Assembly: GCA_965153455.1 (NCBI GenBank)
Contig: OZ234499.1
Span: 14,814,271-14,878,270, forward strand
Origin: Sphagnum compactum
Taxonomy: Eukaryota; Bryophyta; Sphagnopsida; Sphagnales
Reading direction: 5' to 3'
Length of the DNA: 64,000 nucleotides
Part shown: positions 1-10,114 of the stretch, piece by piece
How the letters are laid out: every line of letters starts with the position of its first letter
Numbering within the stretch: position 1 is the first letter of the stretch
Made by a program: the position numbers and the translations under genes
Notes under the pieces: generated by a model
What the model saw: only the letters and a program-made list of their open reading frames with translations
Database searches by the model: none
Told to the model about the DNA's origin: nothing

Positions 1-849
1 GATGTTGACAAAATGATGTGACATCACAAAAACAGTGTGGTCATAAAATAATACAATGATTCAAAACTGATTATTAATAATTTAATACGAGTACAAACGA
101 ACATAAAAAACTGCAACATGTAAGGAACTGATAATATTCAAAGTGACTAAATTAAGTATTATACATTGAAATAAATTTTAATGGTAAAATTATGTTATAT
201 TAAAAATTAATTTTTTATATTTTAATCTAAAAATAAAATAAAATTGTAAGATGTGGGAAATATATAATTTATTTGCACATTAAATTTTAATCATAAATTT
301 AAATAAAGTTTTATATTATATATGTATAAAAATAAATAAATTTATTTTACATGTGTAAAAATATTTTATCACACAATTATATATTAGATTATTGTGTAGA
401 AATGAATTAAAAAATAGTTTCAGAAAATATATTGTAAAAAGTAAAATATTTAAATTAAATTTATATCCCATATTTGATATGATTAATATAATTTTTTTTA
501 ATATATGTAGATATAACTGATTTATGATCCATAAATAAATAATTTTATGGGGATAAATTATATGGATTCATATGTCTAAATTAAAAATCATTAGTAAAAT
601 TATGTTATATTGAAAACAAAATTGTATAATATAAATTCTTGAACCAAATGAAGGTTTAAGATATGAAAAATATATTTTATTTATTCATGTATTAGCCATA
701 AAGGTTTTTTCATTTATAAATTGTGTGTTTGAATTAAATTTTTTCAAAGTATTGTCAATAAAATGTTATTCAATAACAAAATTGAAATAATTTTCTTTTG
801 AACTAAATTTACATTTTGAAAAAATATATTATATCGTTCTGTACATTGT
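1..849. other. AT-rich stretch with no gene
   Basis: Very AT-rich sequence with stops in every frame and no reading frame that looks coding. It ends near the left breakpoint of the 4.3 kb duplicated segment. I see no RNA gene or mobile-element terminus in it. Confidence 0.6.
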
Positions 850-1832
850 TGATGGAAATTTATGAATAAATTTTCAATTTTTTCATTTAGAAAAATTATT
901 AATAAGATATGAATCATTAAATTTGAAGTTTTGTGTAATGTTTAAATGAAGCATGGTTTAAATATAATAAACATTTAAATATTTACATAACAAGTGGGGT
1001 GGCGTAATGATAAAAGAGATGAACTCCATCCTTGAAGCTCAAAAATTAAACTTGACAAATGACATGTGTTGTAATCAACATTGAAATATTGACCAAATAT
1101 TCTGTACCTATTTAAATTACTTAGGTTTTAACCTAACTTAAATGGTGACACGTGTCAACAATTGATAAGATAAAAAATAATGAAATAATTTTTTTTGAAA
1201 TGAAATAGATATTATTATTTGTATTATATAATAAATTTTTATAAATTAAAAAAGAATGTCCCCAAAATTCTAGGTCTAATTTATAATAATAATAATTTAA
1301 AAGTGACTAAGTTATCATTAATGATTTCACATATGTCCTTTATAATTAATGAATAATATTTGTCAATTTATATCTTAAATGATTATTGTTCTAAACAACT
1401 CATTCATAAAGAATTTAAGATTATTATTCATTTTTATTTTTTATGATTAAAATATTAGTCATAAACACAATCGTATATTTGAAGATTTCTACTAGAGTAA
1501 TTGAAAATCCCAAGTTTCACTGACAAAGTAAACACATTGACATTCAAATGCATTTCATTCCTGAATAAGTGCAAGTCAACACGATGAAAATATATTTTCT
1601 CCAACCTTTGACATGTTTGGAGACATCCTCACCAAGAGATTGTCTAAAGATAAACATTAACATTGGGTACAGTTAATGAGCTTAGGAACTATCTAATCAT
1701 GGGGGGGGCGGGTTGTTAAGATTTTATATTACATAATTTATACATTCATACTTTGATCCAGAACGTTGTGGCGCTTTGGCCTTTTCATGTCTCTGGGCTC
1801 CTTTTAAGATTCTTGTAGTCAAATTATTACAG

Positions 1833-2079
1833 ATTCAACGATGTAAGAGTTTGGTTCTTCTCTTTCACTCAAAGTTGTTTTCTCAATCTTGTCTTGGCTT
1901 TACTCCACCCCAACAATATTTTTGACACTGCAATGAATTTACTCGGTGTTGTCCAGCCAGAGACATCCAGTTGGGCGCAAAACTTGCTATATCAAAACTT
2001 AACTCATATACTGCACAAATCGCCCAAAAAGGATGTACCTTCAGAATTTTACCAAGCTGGACCCAAGGACTTTAGCTAA
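1833..2079 (+). CDS. Possible terminal coding exon, protein not recognised
   Basis: An open frame runs from just after a splice-acceptor-like AAATTATTACAG to a TAA at 2077-2079. It encodes about 81 residues with no internal stop, starting F-N-D-V-R-V-W and ending G-P-K-D-F-S. The middle is hydrophobic (F-L-N-L-V-L-A-L-L) and is followed by an ordinary mixed-composition tail, which looks like the C-terminal end of a real protein. There is no convincing start codon within it, so it would be a last exon or a gene fragment. Upstream exons were not found in the AT-rich DNA before it. The same exon in copy B has TGA in place of a TTA leucine codon. I do not recognise the family. It could be a gene fragment carried by the duplicated segment. 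Confidence 0.35.
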
Positions 2080-2867
2080 ATGTAAATGAAGTTTTTCAGT
2101 ACATATGTCTATCGAATTGTACTAGATGTCATGTATTTACCATTCAGCATGTAGCACCCAGGAATTCTTGTAATTCATACATCCATACACGTCGGAACTC
2201 GGCACTCACGCCACAACACCTGAGCTAGACTTTCGCAAGTATAATTCTGTGGATCTTTGTCAGAACCAAACATAAGCATGAGCACGCAGATTTAGTGGAG
2301 CAATCAGACTTTGGAGTTCCAGGCTCGATTTTAGAGATTCGAAGCAGTCACACATTTTGTTTGGGTGAAATTAAATCGCAACTATTAGATGGTGATCGAA
2401 TGATCAAATTTACAAAAGGAAGCTTTTCAGCTTGACCATCCTGGCCATCTCGATCCATGTCATATCGTAGAGTACGACGACCAACCGACAGTTCCTTAAT
2501 GACCAAAATCAGGATGAATTAAAATAGAATTTTCCTTGATACTAGCGAATTAGCTGCCAAACTAAGCTGGGTGCTCTAAAATCAGAAATAAACCATGCAC
2601 ACGCACACAGCTAAAAGCCAAGACAGCAAGCAGACAACGTGCTGTTCTAGTACTGTAAATTCCATATGCACAAATATTCAAATAAATAAATTATGTTCGG
2701 AACGAAATCATGTGGCGGTTTTCATACAGTGTGTCCACTTATGTCTGCAATCTGAAGTCTGAAGTCACGACAACGAAAGTCGTTCGGAGATGATTTCTTC
2801 TTCCGGAATCCCGGAATTCGAACCCTCTGAGGACTACCGCTGCCGATCTTGCCTGCATCGATCAAGC

Positions 2868-3233
2868 TTATCGTCCTGGTTGGCACACGGGGCAGGGAAA
2901 TGTTTTGCAATCATGTTTCCACGTGGGTGAGGGTTCTGTGAAATCGATCACGGGGAGGATCCCAAACGGATATCCATCTGCGAATCCCAAGGACCGATCA
3001 CCTTTGACGTAGCGGCTGCCCTCTTGTAGGCTGCGACACTCTTCAGGCATACGAAGAGCAGGGGCGAATGAGGATGCAGAAGCGTTGGATTGCGCCCCAT
3101 GAACGACACGATAACTCGGTCGTCCTGCTTTCGATCCGCAATATTGGCATGGAGAATAAGGAGTTCCTTGGCAGTTGTGGGGCTTTTCTGGATAAGTAAT
3201 CATCATCTTCCTTGGAGCGCTCAGGATCGCCAT
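2868..3233 (-). CDS. CxxC-containing 121-residue ORF, function unknown
   Basis: This 121-codon ORF starts with ATG at 3233 and sits in relatively GC-rich sequence. Two CxxC pairs are visible, C-Q-Y-C about residue 29 and C-P-V-C near the C-terminus, so a zinc-ribbon-like fold is possible but unproven. In copy B the CxxC residues are kept although neighbouring residues changed (S-P-C-Q-Y-C versus S-E-C-K-Y-C). Copy B has nevertheless lost the ATG (ATA) and gained one base near 27537. A good acceptor-like tract (TCTCTCTCTCACAG) lies 14-20 bases upstream of the ATG, so this may be an internal exon rather than a complete gene. A second frame across the same DNA is also open in copy A but has a stop in copy B. 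Function not recognised. Confidence 0.35.
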   Translation of the reverse strand: MAILSAPRKMMITYPEKPHNCQGTPYSPCQYCGSKAGRPSYRVVHGAQSNASASSFAPALRMPEECRSLQEGSRYVKGDRSLGFADGYPFGILPVIDFTEPSPTWKHDCKTFPCPVCQPGR

Positions 3234-3421
3234 TGTTATCTGAAGATTCCCCTGTGAGAGAGAGACCTTTCACAAGAAAATGAAAATAACTGGAAACTTA
3301 TGGGGATGGTTAAGGAAGTTTTTCCAGCTATTTGTGATGAAACAGCGACTTCAACAGACAGGCCTTTTCTACTTTACTGGTAGGATAAGGGATCCGTATG
3401 TGAAACTCTTCAACCAGTTAG

Positions 3422-3577
3422 CTACAGGTAGACCTCTCGGCTCTTCCGGGACTTAGAACAAGACAGAAAAGCTTGGAATTTCTGACCAGCTGTACAAATT
3501 GACGTTCGGACTCTATCCCTTGCCCTGTGAACTAAGGATCTAACAAACTTTCGGGATTGAGAGAGCGCAGGCTGCAT
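3422..3577 (-). CDS. Small basic ORF (51 aa) behind a TATA box
   Basis: The frame runs from ATG at 3577 to TAG at 3422 and encodes 51 residues beginning M-Q-P-A-L-S-Q-S-R-K. It is rich in arginine, lysine and serine, with few acidic residues, resembling a targeting presequence or a small basic peptide. A TATATAAG box lies about 90 bases upstream. The counterpart in copy B (27859-28014) is also open, with Q-to-H, C-to-Y and V-to-I changes and one silent change visible. Both copies keep the start, stop and TATA box although other frames in copy B are broken. It could be a first exon, an upstream ORF or chance. Confidence 0.35.
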   Translation of the reverse strand: MQPALSQSRKFVRSLVHRARDRVRTSICTAGQKFQAFLSCSKSRKSREVYL

Positions 3578-3667
3578 GTACAAATGAGGCTAGAGATGTG
3601 GACTGTGAAGCGCACGAGTCGATGAAAGCTGTCGAGTAACTTGTGAAGAGACTGGTCTCCAGAACGA

Positions 3668-3675
3668 CTTATATA
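3668..3675 (-). promoter_or_regulatory. TATA box
   Basis: TATATAAG on the minus strand, placed about 90 bases upstream of the small-ORF ATG at 3577. It is unchanged in copy B at 28105-28112. Position and sequence fit a plant core promoter; no transcript evidence is available. Confidence 0.4.
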
Positions 3676-3754
3676 GATCTAAGTAGGAGGCGAGAGCAGC
3701 ATCCCTGCAACCACGATAATTCACTCCTGAACCAATACTGAAATTGCTAGTTAG

Positions 3755-4023
3755 CAGCTGTTGTTGACAAGAAGTAATTTCTTCACTCACGCATTCGTGC
3801 CACCAGAGAGCAGCACGCGATATTACTCAACCAAGAAACTACAAAGGTGCAGCAATCTCCGGTCGCGTCTAGTTCGTCGAAGTCCTTGGAGGAGCAGCTG
3901 TTGTGGACCAAAAGTAACTTCCTCACTCATACATTCGTGCCACCAGAGAGCAGCTCGCGATCTTATTCAACCAAGAAACTGCAACTTAGGTGCAGCAATC
4001 TCCGGCCGAGTCCAGTTCGTCTT
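3755..4023. repeat. Two-unit tandem repeat, about 135 bp per unit
   Basis: Two adjacent units share GCAGCTGTTGTKGACMA, ATTCGTGCCACCAGAGAGCA, CAACCAAGAAACT and GGTGCAGCAATCTCCGG in the same order. Units lie about 3755-3890 and 3893-4023. The same pair is present in copy B (about 28189-28457), so the tandem duplication predates the segmental one. The plus-strand ORFs here are by-products of the repeat. Confidence 0.8.
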
Positions 4024-5196
4024 GATAATTTCTCTACCAGTAATATGCCTATGTTTTTGTCTGCTTTGAACTTAATCTAATGAGTTCAAACCTTAATTTC
4101 AAACCTTCTGATGAACAAGCCAAGCAGCTGGTTCTCGTAATAACCAATTGAATGCTCACAATCGAAACAGAAGAGTCCTGATTAGACTGGCAATTAGGCA
4201 TAAATTATTATCCATGCCAGTCGGTCTGAATGCCTAATAATTTTTGCCTGGGAACCACTGAAGGGAGAACGCTCTCCGATTGCTTAAATTCCCCCGCAAT
4301 AGTGGGTCTAGACTCTACAGCTGACGTTAACTCAGTTTATATCCGATAAATGTTTCATCGTTACATATAATTTTAGTGTATTCAGGGGCCTTTTCTTTTT
4401 TCAATTAGGTGATGTTGCTCAAGATCATCCATAACAATATTCAGCCAAATTTGGCTATATTCAAAATATGAAAGTAGAAAATCTTAAGCACACTTTCATG
4501 TTGTAAACAGTTGTGGCGATTTTTGGTGGATTTTAAGAATTTTTTTCGTTTACTTTTCACTAAATGTTTTTTTAAAAACAGGGAATTTGACAGAATATTC
4601 CTTTTAAAAATACTTTTCGCCAAATGGGGAAAATTAACCCAAGAAAATCACTGAATGGGGAGAGCCTCGTTCAGTCAATAAGAAACTTGAGGTCACGAAA
4701 TACTCTCGACTCCGAAACAGCGAAGAATTAACGCCCTTAAGTGCCTGTAAGAAATTGAGCCGCAAATTCAAGGAGCTAGGTCGACGGCTGGCGGCAATTA
4801 CACTACATATCGTGTAACTACCTCTAAACTTAGGAAACCTTGGCGGTTTTGTCCGTGTACAGACCACAGACTACCCATGGTTCCCTGTTGGCAACACGGT
4901 GTACTAGGGATCGATTTTCAGCCCACTGGGAAAGTGCCACGTTCGCGCCAACCAGGCAAGTAAGGGGGGATAACCAGTTCTGCAACGCCTCACTAACATC
5001 CATGAATGACACTCCCCATTTCCCCCTTTGTTTCCATCTTCATATAATAATACATTAATTTATTTGGTGCTTAAAGGTACTAATCCTTTGTCAACAATTT
5101 TCCTAGATGAGAGGAATCAATAAGTTATTTCATTCTTTGGTACAACGTTCCCATAGTTTTGATTTCATAGTTCCCAACCATCTCATTGGGTCGGCT
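4024..5196. other. Right part of copy A, no confident gene
   Basis: No ORF here can be assigned to a family. A 60-codon minus-strand frame (4830-5012) stays open in both copies with a few amino-acid changes; this may be exon sequence or chance. The rest is noncoding as far as I can tell. Confidence 0.4.
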
Positions 5197-5369
5197 TCTC
5201 TATGACCATTTGCTGAAAGGGGTTTTTCCCCTCTTAACTTATTAAGTAGACATTGGACGTGATTCGGCTATGTCTCCATTGGGAGCAGATATATTTGGAA
5301 CTGTCTGCCAAATTGTTGCTCTGCTTTTGTTTTGAGTGTACTCCTTTTGACTATTGATAGCAAGTCGCA

Positions 5370-5753
5370 AAGCACTTGGAGAAAAAATTTAGTGTATGTG
5401 GAGGGCACCTCATATCCACCAATTTCCCTCCTAGAAATCTAGAAATTGGGAGGCATATTATGCGTACTCCTCAAGGATGGGAGGGAAAGTATGCCTACTT
5501 ATAGCTGTAAGAACCATCCCACTGTTGAGGAGTAGGCATTAGAACCCTCCCATTCATACAACTGGTGATCTACATAGGTTTGGTTCATGATAGTGCTTTA
5601 CAACAGGTAAAGCCCATGGGTGGGGGGACATTCCCAAAATGCAGGGCCAGACTCAGCTATCGCCTCATCCTAGGCCTGTTATTTTGAAAATGCACCAACC
5701 CTAGGCCTGTTACTTTGAGAGTGCACCATCCCTAGGGCTTTAACCTACACATA
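5370..5753. repeat. Dispersed repeat family R1, copy 1
   Basis: Begins AAGCACTTGGAGAAA and ends CCTACACAT. It shares ordered blocks with copies at 35860-36173 and 54951-55230, including ACAGGTAAA..CCC, GGACATTCCCAAAAT-like and TTATTTTG..AATGC words, plus internal GGGAGG/CCTCCC complementary tracts. No ORF. Perhaps a MITE or the LTR of a small retroelement. Confidence 0.6.
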
Positions 5754-6340
5754 ATTCACAACTTTGAACAAATGCTTATAGTTCGAATACAACCCTACAC
5801 TGCAAAATATCACAGGAAAAACTGAAGCAAACACTAAACCCTAAACCCTGAAAAGTACTCTAAACCGAGATTTTAAGAAAACTTTGGTTCAGTCCCAAGT
5901 GGAACCTGAACTGAAACCGTGACTGGTCCAGTTCCAACTTTCCATTGATGTGAAAATGGAACCAAGATTAGGTTCCATTCCCTGTCATACCTAGCCTAGA
6001 GGTGGGCTGGAATGAACCAGCAGCCACCAATGCACCAGTTCACGACGAGGCCGTTCAAGTCGTTTTGGGGATGAACCAAAAACACATCCTCTTCCCCTGC
6101 CCAGGGATTTTTCAGCCCCTTTTTTTGCCCCAAAATTTTCCTCTCCTACCTCCTTCACCTCATTTCCCGCTCACTCCATATCCAAAGCTCGGGAGAGCTT
6201 CCAAGCTTGAGTAGCACAGAGCTTCGAGGAGACGTAGACACAAGGCTTGAGGAAGGTGGAAAACTCAACGTTGAAGGAATGTGAAGAGGAAAAAGCAAGA
6301 GGAGTGCTTCATCCCAAATGCAAAAACAAGAGAAGAAAAG

Positions 6341-6835
6341 TAAGCTCCCTCCTTTCTCTGCATTTTTTTTTTCTCTATGGTTTTTATTTTATTGTGTTTT
6401 TATTTTCTTTCTTCTGCTTGAAAAGAAGACGATGCCAAGAGAAAGTGCTTGAAACGAAAGGGCAGAAGTTGGAGGGCAGAAGCAGGAGCCAAAAATAAAA
6501 GGGCAGAGCGGGAGCTTGAAGGTAAGCTCCCTCCCTTCTCTGCATATATTTTTCTTCTCTATGGTTTTTTTTTTCTTTGTGTTTTTTTTTCTTCTGTTTG
6601 AGAAGAAAAAGATGTCAGGAGAAAGCACTTGAAACGGAAGTGTAAAAGCGGGAGGGCAAAAGCGGGAAGGCAAAAGCAGGAGCCAAAAGTGAGGGGGCAG
6701 AGTGGGAGCTTGAAGGTAAACTCCCTCCTTTCTCTTGGTTTTTTTTTGGTTGTTTTCTTGTGTGTTTTGTCTTCTCTGTGTCTCAAAAAAAGAACAAGAA
6801 GATGACGTCGTGGCTTTCTTTTTTGTGTCTGAGAA
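6341..6835. repeat. About 185-bp tandem repeat, three units
   Basis: Units begin at about 6341, 6523 and 6717 with TAAGCTCCCTCC or TAAACTCCCTCC (spacing 182 and 194 bases). Each carries a T-rich stretch, a TGTGTTTT word, a GAGAAGAAAA-type word, AAAGTGCTTGAAACG-like sequence and GGGCAGAGYGGGAGCTTGAAG. The ORFs on both strands here, low-complexity Lys/Phe/Leu frames, are by-products of the repeat. Confidence 0.75.
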
Positions 6836-6839
6836 GAAA

Positions 6840-7650
6840 ACAATGGTGCGACAACGTGCGGTCGTCTTCTTCTGTGGTGGTGTTCCAGTGAAAAAAAAAA
6901 TAGCAACTTGTTGCCATTGCCTTCTTCTTTGGTGGTGTAAGGTTTAATTTGGTGCTTTTTGGGTGTTTATAGGGTTTAGGGCACAATAAAAGAAGAGTTT
7001 GTTGCAAATGCAGTTCAGGTTGAGATGTAACGCTGCCATTTGTACATTGTTCATCATACAACAAAGGCTACAAATGCAACAACTTCCTACCGAGCTAAAC
7101 ACAAGATTGTAGATAATAATATGGTTTAGGGTTTCCACTTGATATAGTCAGCTAGGTTTTTCAACCCTTTCATTTTTTGGACTACCCAATTTTTAAACTT
7201 TGGTCCTTTGATATATTATAGAAAACCTTTTTTTGTCATTGTATTCTGTAGCATTTTTTGATCCACCCATATTTATACATCTTTTATCAATATAATATTT
7301 TCTTCTAGTCACACTTGTTTGATGGGTATATGGTTAATTATATATGTCTTCTTTTTCAAAATCTTCTCATTCGATTATTTTTCTTCGGATTGAAATAACT
7401 AAAGACTTTGTAACTTTTTAAAATATTGTCGAATGATAAATGATAGCATCCAAATTGACTTTGTTTGATTCCTATATCTTATGCTCTCGGCTAAATAAAA
7501 GCATTTTATTTCAGGATTACCAGAATCCATGGAAACATTGAATTCCGAATATACAGTTGATTTGTGGGAGTCATGGGACAATTGCGGAAAACTTCACATT
7601 GGCTACGATGTTTGTATAAACACATCTATTATTTATATCTATGGGGCCTA
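6840..7650. other. No gene seen
   Basis: AT-rich sequence with only short low-complexity frames. A GGGTTTAGGG word at about 6971 resembles the plant telomere unit but is single. Confidence 0.5.
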
Positions 7651-7654
7651 GAGA

Positions 7655-8512
7655 TTGAAGGAGTGCATCATTGTTTCACTAAAGATTATATTCGTTGCGT
7701 ACAAAGAATGGGCATTTTTTTTTGAAAGTATTGGAGATGAGACTATTAATAGTCTTACTACGAAGAGGCTAGTTTGTCTGAATGCGGTCCAAAATGTTGG
7801 CACAGTTGTAGAACACCAAAATGATCAAATTTTTACCCAAGGGCTCCTTGCATTTTTAGGGGGTGAGTATAGTGAAAGTAGTGAATCTTTTAGTGCTAAT
7901 GAAGATGATGTGGCAAGTTACCTAATTTAAAAACATGTGTCGAAGAAAAGCTCCACCAATAGGGCATAGCAATTGGTGCGGAAAGGAATGCAATCTTCTA
8001 AATCCTTAAGGTGTTTTCCTTGCGAAAGGTCGTGTGATGGCATTTGACCCAAAGGAAGCAATTTTGGACAATATTCTTGGAGATGATCATGTCAACTTGA
8101 CCATTCTCTACTGTCCTAGAGACATTTCAGTGGTAATGACTATTTGGAAATGGCCATTAACTCATACAACTATGGAGGGATTCTCATTGAAAGAGCTCTT
8201 ACTTTCATTCAATGAAAGCTACATACCTGAAGTGGATGTAGAAGGAATGATTGGTGTGAAGAAAAAATATATAACTTCAACAGAAAAAATAAAAGGAGAT
8301 CGTGTCCTTAAATTTTGTCTCGAGGATAGTGAAGGTGTTGAACAAGAAATCTTGTCGTAGTGTCAGGGTGGTGATGAGTTGTTCCTTAAATTACTATCAA
8401 CATATCCCTTGCCAAATGATGGGATTACTCAAACACAAACTCTGGAACAAGTCATTTGAAGGAAAATCCGCCCACATGTTGGATATTCCAAGAAGGCTAC
8501 ATCGAAGAGGAG
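7655..8512 (+). pseudogene. Remnant ORF interrupted by the Ty3 element, unrecognised
   Basis: Two open stretches, 7655-7930 (91 codons, ending E-D-D-V-A-S-Y-L-I) and 8034-8360 (108 codons), lie in different frames. A further reading of about 50 codons after 8360 contains P-L-P-N-D-G-I-T-Q-T-Q-T-L. The composition looks like former protein sequence, and the block stops where the gypsy element was inserted. Beyond the element, sequence from 15439 can be read on as P-C-K-I-C and then, after a shift, as a frame to 15540. I do not recognise the protein; it may have belonged to another transposon. Confidence 0.4.
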
Positions 8513-8517
8513 ATTGC
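8513..8517. other. Target site duplication, left
   Basis: ATTGC directly before the left LTR (TGACGCGCTCC). The same five bases follow the right LTR at 15434-15438, marking one integration event. Confidence 0.93.
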
Positions 8518-9335
8518 TGACGCGCTCCTTGGTCCCGGGGTGAACCCACTTGAGGGTTCTCCAATGCGAAGTTGCGGAAAGTTGGGACTAAAGGGCACGC
8601 TCCCGACTTCCAACTCTAGAAAGGGGTAGAAGGTCGAGTTGGGAGCCCAGGGATTAGACTAAGAAGAGGGACTAGCTTAGCTTGTGTGAATCTACATCCA
8701 AAAACCAACCACGAGAGGTTAGTTTAGCATTCGGGACACCCTTGGGTGTTGGGATAAGCCACGGGCACTTGGACACACAAGACTCACCACAGCCCGGACT
8801 CGGGGGAAGCCACCACCTTCCCCCATATAGTATTATCTACAGCTCGCCACGGAGCCTACATCCAAATGGCACAAATTCTTGGGACTCCTGAAATGGAGTC
8901 CCGAAATCGTCCCGGTTGGAGTCCCGGAACTTTGGACGGCCATAACTCCCGACTGTAGAGTCCGATCGCAACGAGGTCTAAACCAAAGTTGTAGCCCTTG
9001 TCGAGATCTTTCCAACGCCATGTAGCCCTCTAATCGGATGTCGGGAAGAGGTCGATTCCCGACTTTTAGTGGTCGGGAGTCAAACTGCCAGTTTGACTCC
9101 CGGCCCTTCTTTTGCCCATAACTTGGGCTGCAAAAGCCCAAATGAGCAATGCGAGGCCATTTTCGATATCTACGTTTCGAGACCTTTCCAATGACACCAA
9201 GAACACCGCAATGCGAGGTGTTATGGGCCTTGCTGTCGAGCTCTGAACATTCGAGAGTCCCGGAGGACTCCAAACCTCCAACTTTTCCAAGTGTTGGGCT
9301 TCGCCCCCACACTTGGACAAAGTGGGGTTGCGACA
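8518..9335 (-). repeat. 3' LTR of the chromovirus
   Basis: 818 bases, TGACGCGCTCC to GGGTTGCGACA in plus-strand reading. Pairs base for base in length with 14616-15433. It contains a CCATATAGTAT block that may be promoter sequence. Confidence 0.95.
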
Positions 9336-9346
9336 CTCTCCCCCAC
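9336..9346 (-). other. Polypurine tract
   Basis: GTGGGGGAGAG on the minus strand directly abuts the 3' LTR, the expected site for plus-strand priming in a Ty3 element. Confidence 0.8.
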
Positions 9347-10114
9347 TAGAAGAAAGAGGTCAATGTCCTCATTGACACTTAGAATTTTCCTTCATACAAT
9401 TACACTTGTTTTCTTTTGGATCCTTGGCCATTTTGCCAACTTTGTGGCTAGACCTTGTCTCAAGCTAACTTAGGCGTCCCCAAGTTTCCAACACTTTCTT
9501 GACAAGTCTAAGAGGGTCTTGTAGAAAATTCTCTTCCTTTGCTTCGTCAAAAGACTAAACTAGCCTAATTGACGAAGCCCTCATTTGGGAGGAACCTTTT
9601 TCCATCCTTCCCTTCATGAGGACTTAAGTCAAGTCTACTCTTGACCTAAGCTACTTGACATGACTCCTTTCCCTATCTCGCGCCTTGGTCACAACAACCA
9701 AGTCTTAACTAAAAGATTTGTTTATCAAGGTACAAGAAAGAACACCTAGGTTTACCAAACCCAAGTCCCAAATTACACTTAGAGTATGTGAGCGGGGTCA
9801 TGACTTCCCGCGTTGGCCACACTACCAACCAACCCTTCGGGATGCACTTAAGGCATGTGCATGTCCCCGCAAGCTCACCTTGCTTGCCTCTTCCCTTGGG
9901 GCCAAGTTTCCTCAACCCCAAAGTAGGAGTCCGATTTTGATTTGGGCCTACGCAAGAAAGTTCCATTTGTCCATGCCACAACCCTATTTGCCTTAACAAG
10001 TTTTTCATGATACAATCTTTTGGAAGTTTTAAATCCCTTTTTATTTCACTTGCAACTTGATGTGGTACATTTTATAAGGGACTCCGCCCCACTAAAAGAA
10101 AGGTGATGTCCTCA
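9347..10114 (-). other. Noncoding 3' internal region of the chromovirus
   Basis: About 770 bases between the end of gag-pol and the polypurine tract. No recognisable domain. Short frames on both strands look like chance. Confidence 0.6.

Larger units (their letters stand above)
850..5196. repeat. Segmental duplication, copy A
   Basis: This 4.3 kb block recurs in direct orientation at 25317-29632 with near-identical sequence throughout, small indels and scattered substitutions. The shared block begins around the word AATTTATGAATAAATTTTC and ends shortly after CCCAACCATCT; beyond both ends the flanks differ. Inside are a possible terminal exon (1833-2079, plus strand), a TATA box and two minus-strand ORFs (3422-3577 and 2868-3233), and a two-unit tandem repeat (3755-4023). 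No terminal inverted repeat, LTR or flanking target duplication was seen, so it may be either a genomic duplication or a mobile element that captured gene pieces. The reading frames are less damaged here than in copy B. Confidence 0.92.

Noticed and set aside
3761-4080. ORFs of 102 and 77 codons with repeated F-V-P-P-E-S-S
   Set aside because: They read the two-unit tandem repeat in different frames, so the similarity comes from DNA repetition and not from a conserved protein frame.
5834-5849. TAAACCCTAAACCCTG, two plant telomere-type units
   Set aside because: Only two units; common as a promoter telo-box or by chance, and no longer array is present to suggest an interstitial telomere.
6247-7064. 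Lys/Phe/Leu-rich ORFs on both strands
   Set aside because: Low-complexity readings of the 185-bp tandem repeat with T- and A-rich tracts.
8682-9473. ORFs inside the LTRs (up to 207 codons)
   Set aside because: They occur in both LTRs by sequence identity and have no known counterpart in this class of element.
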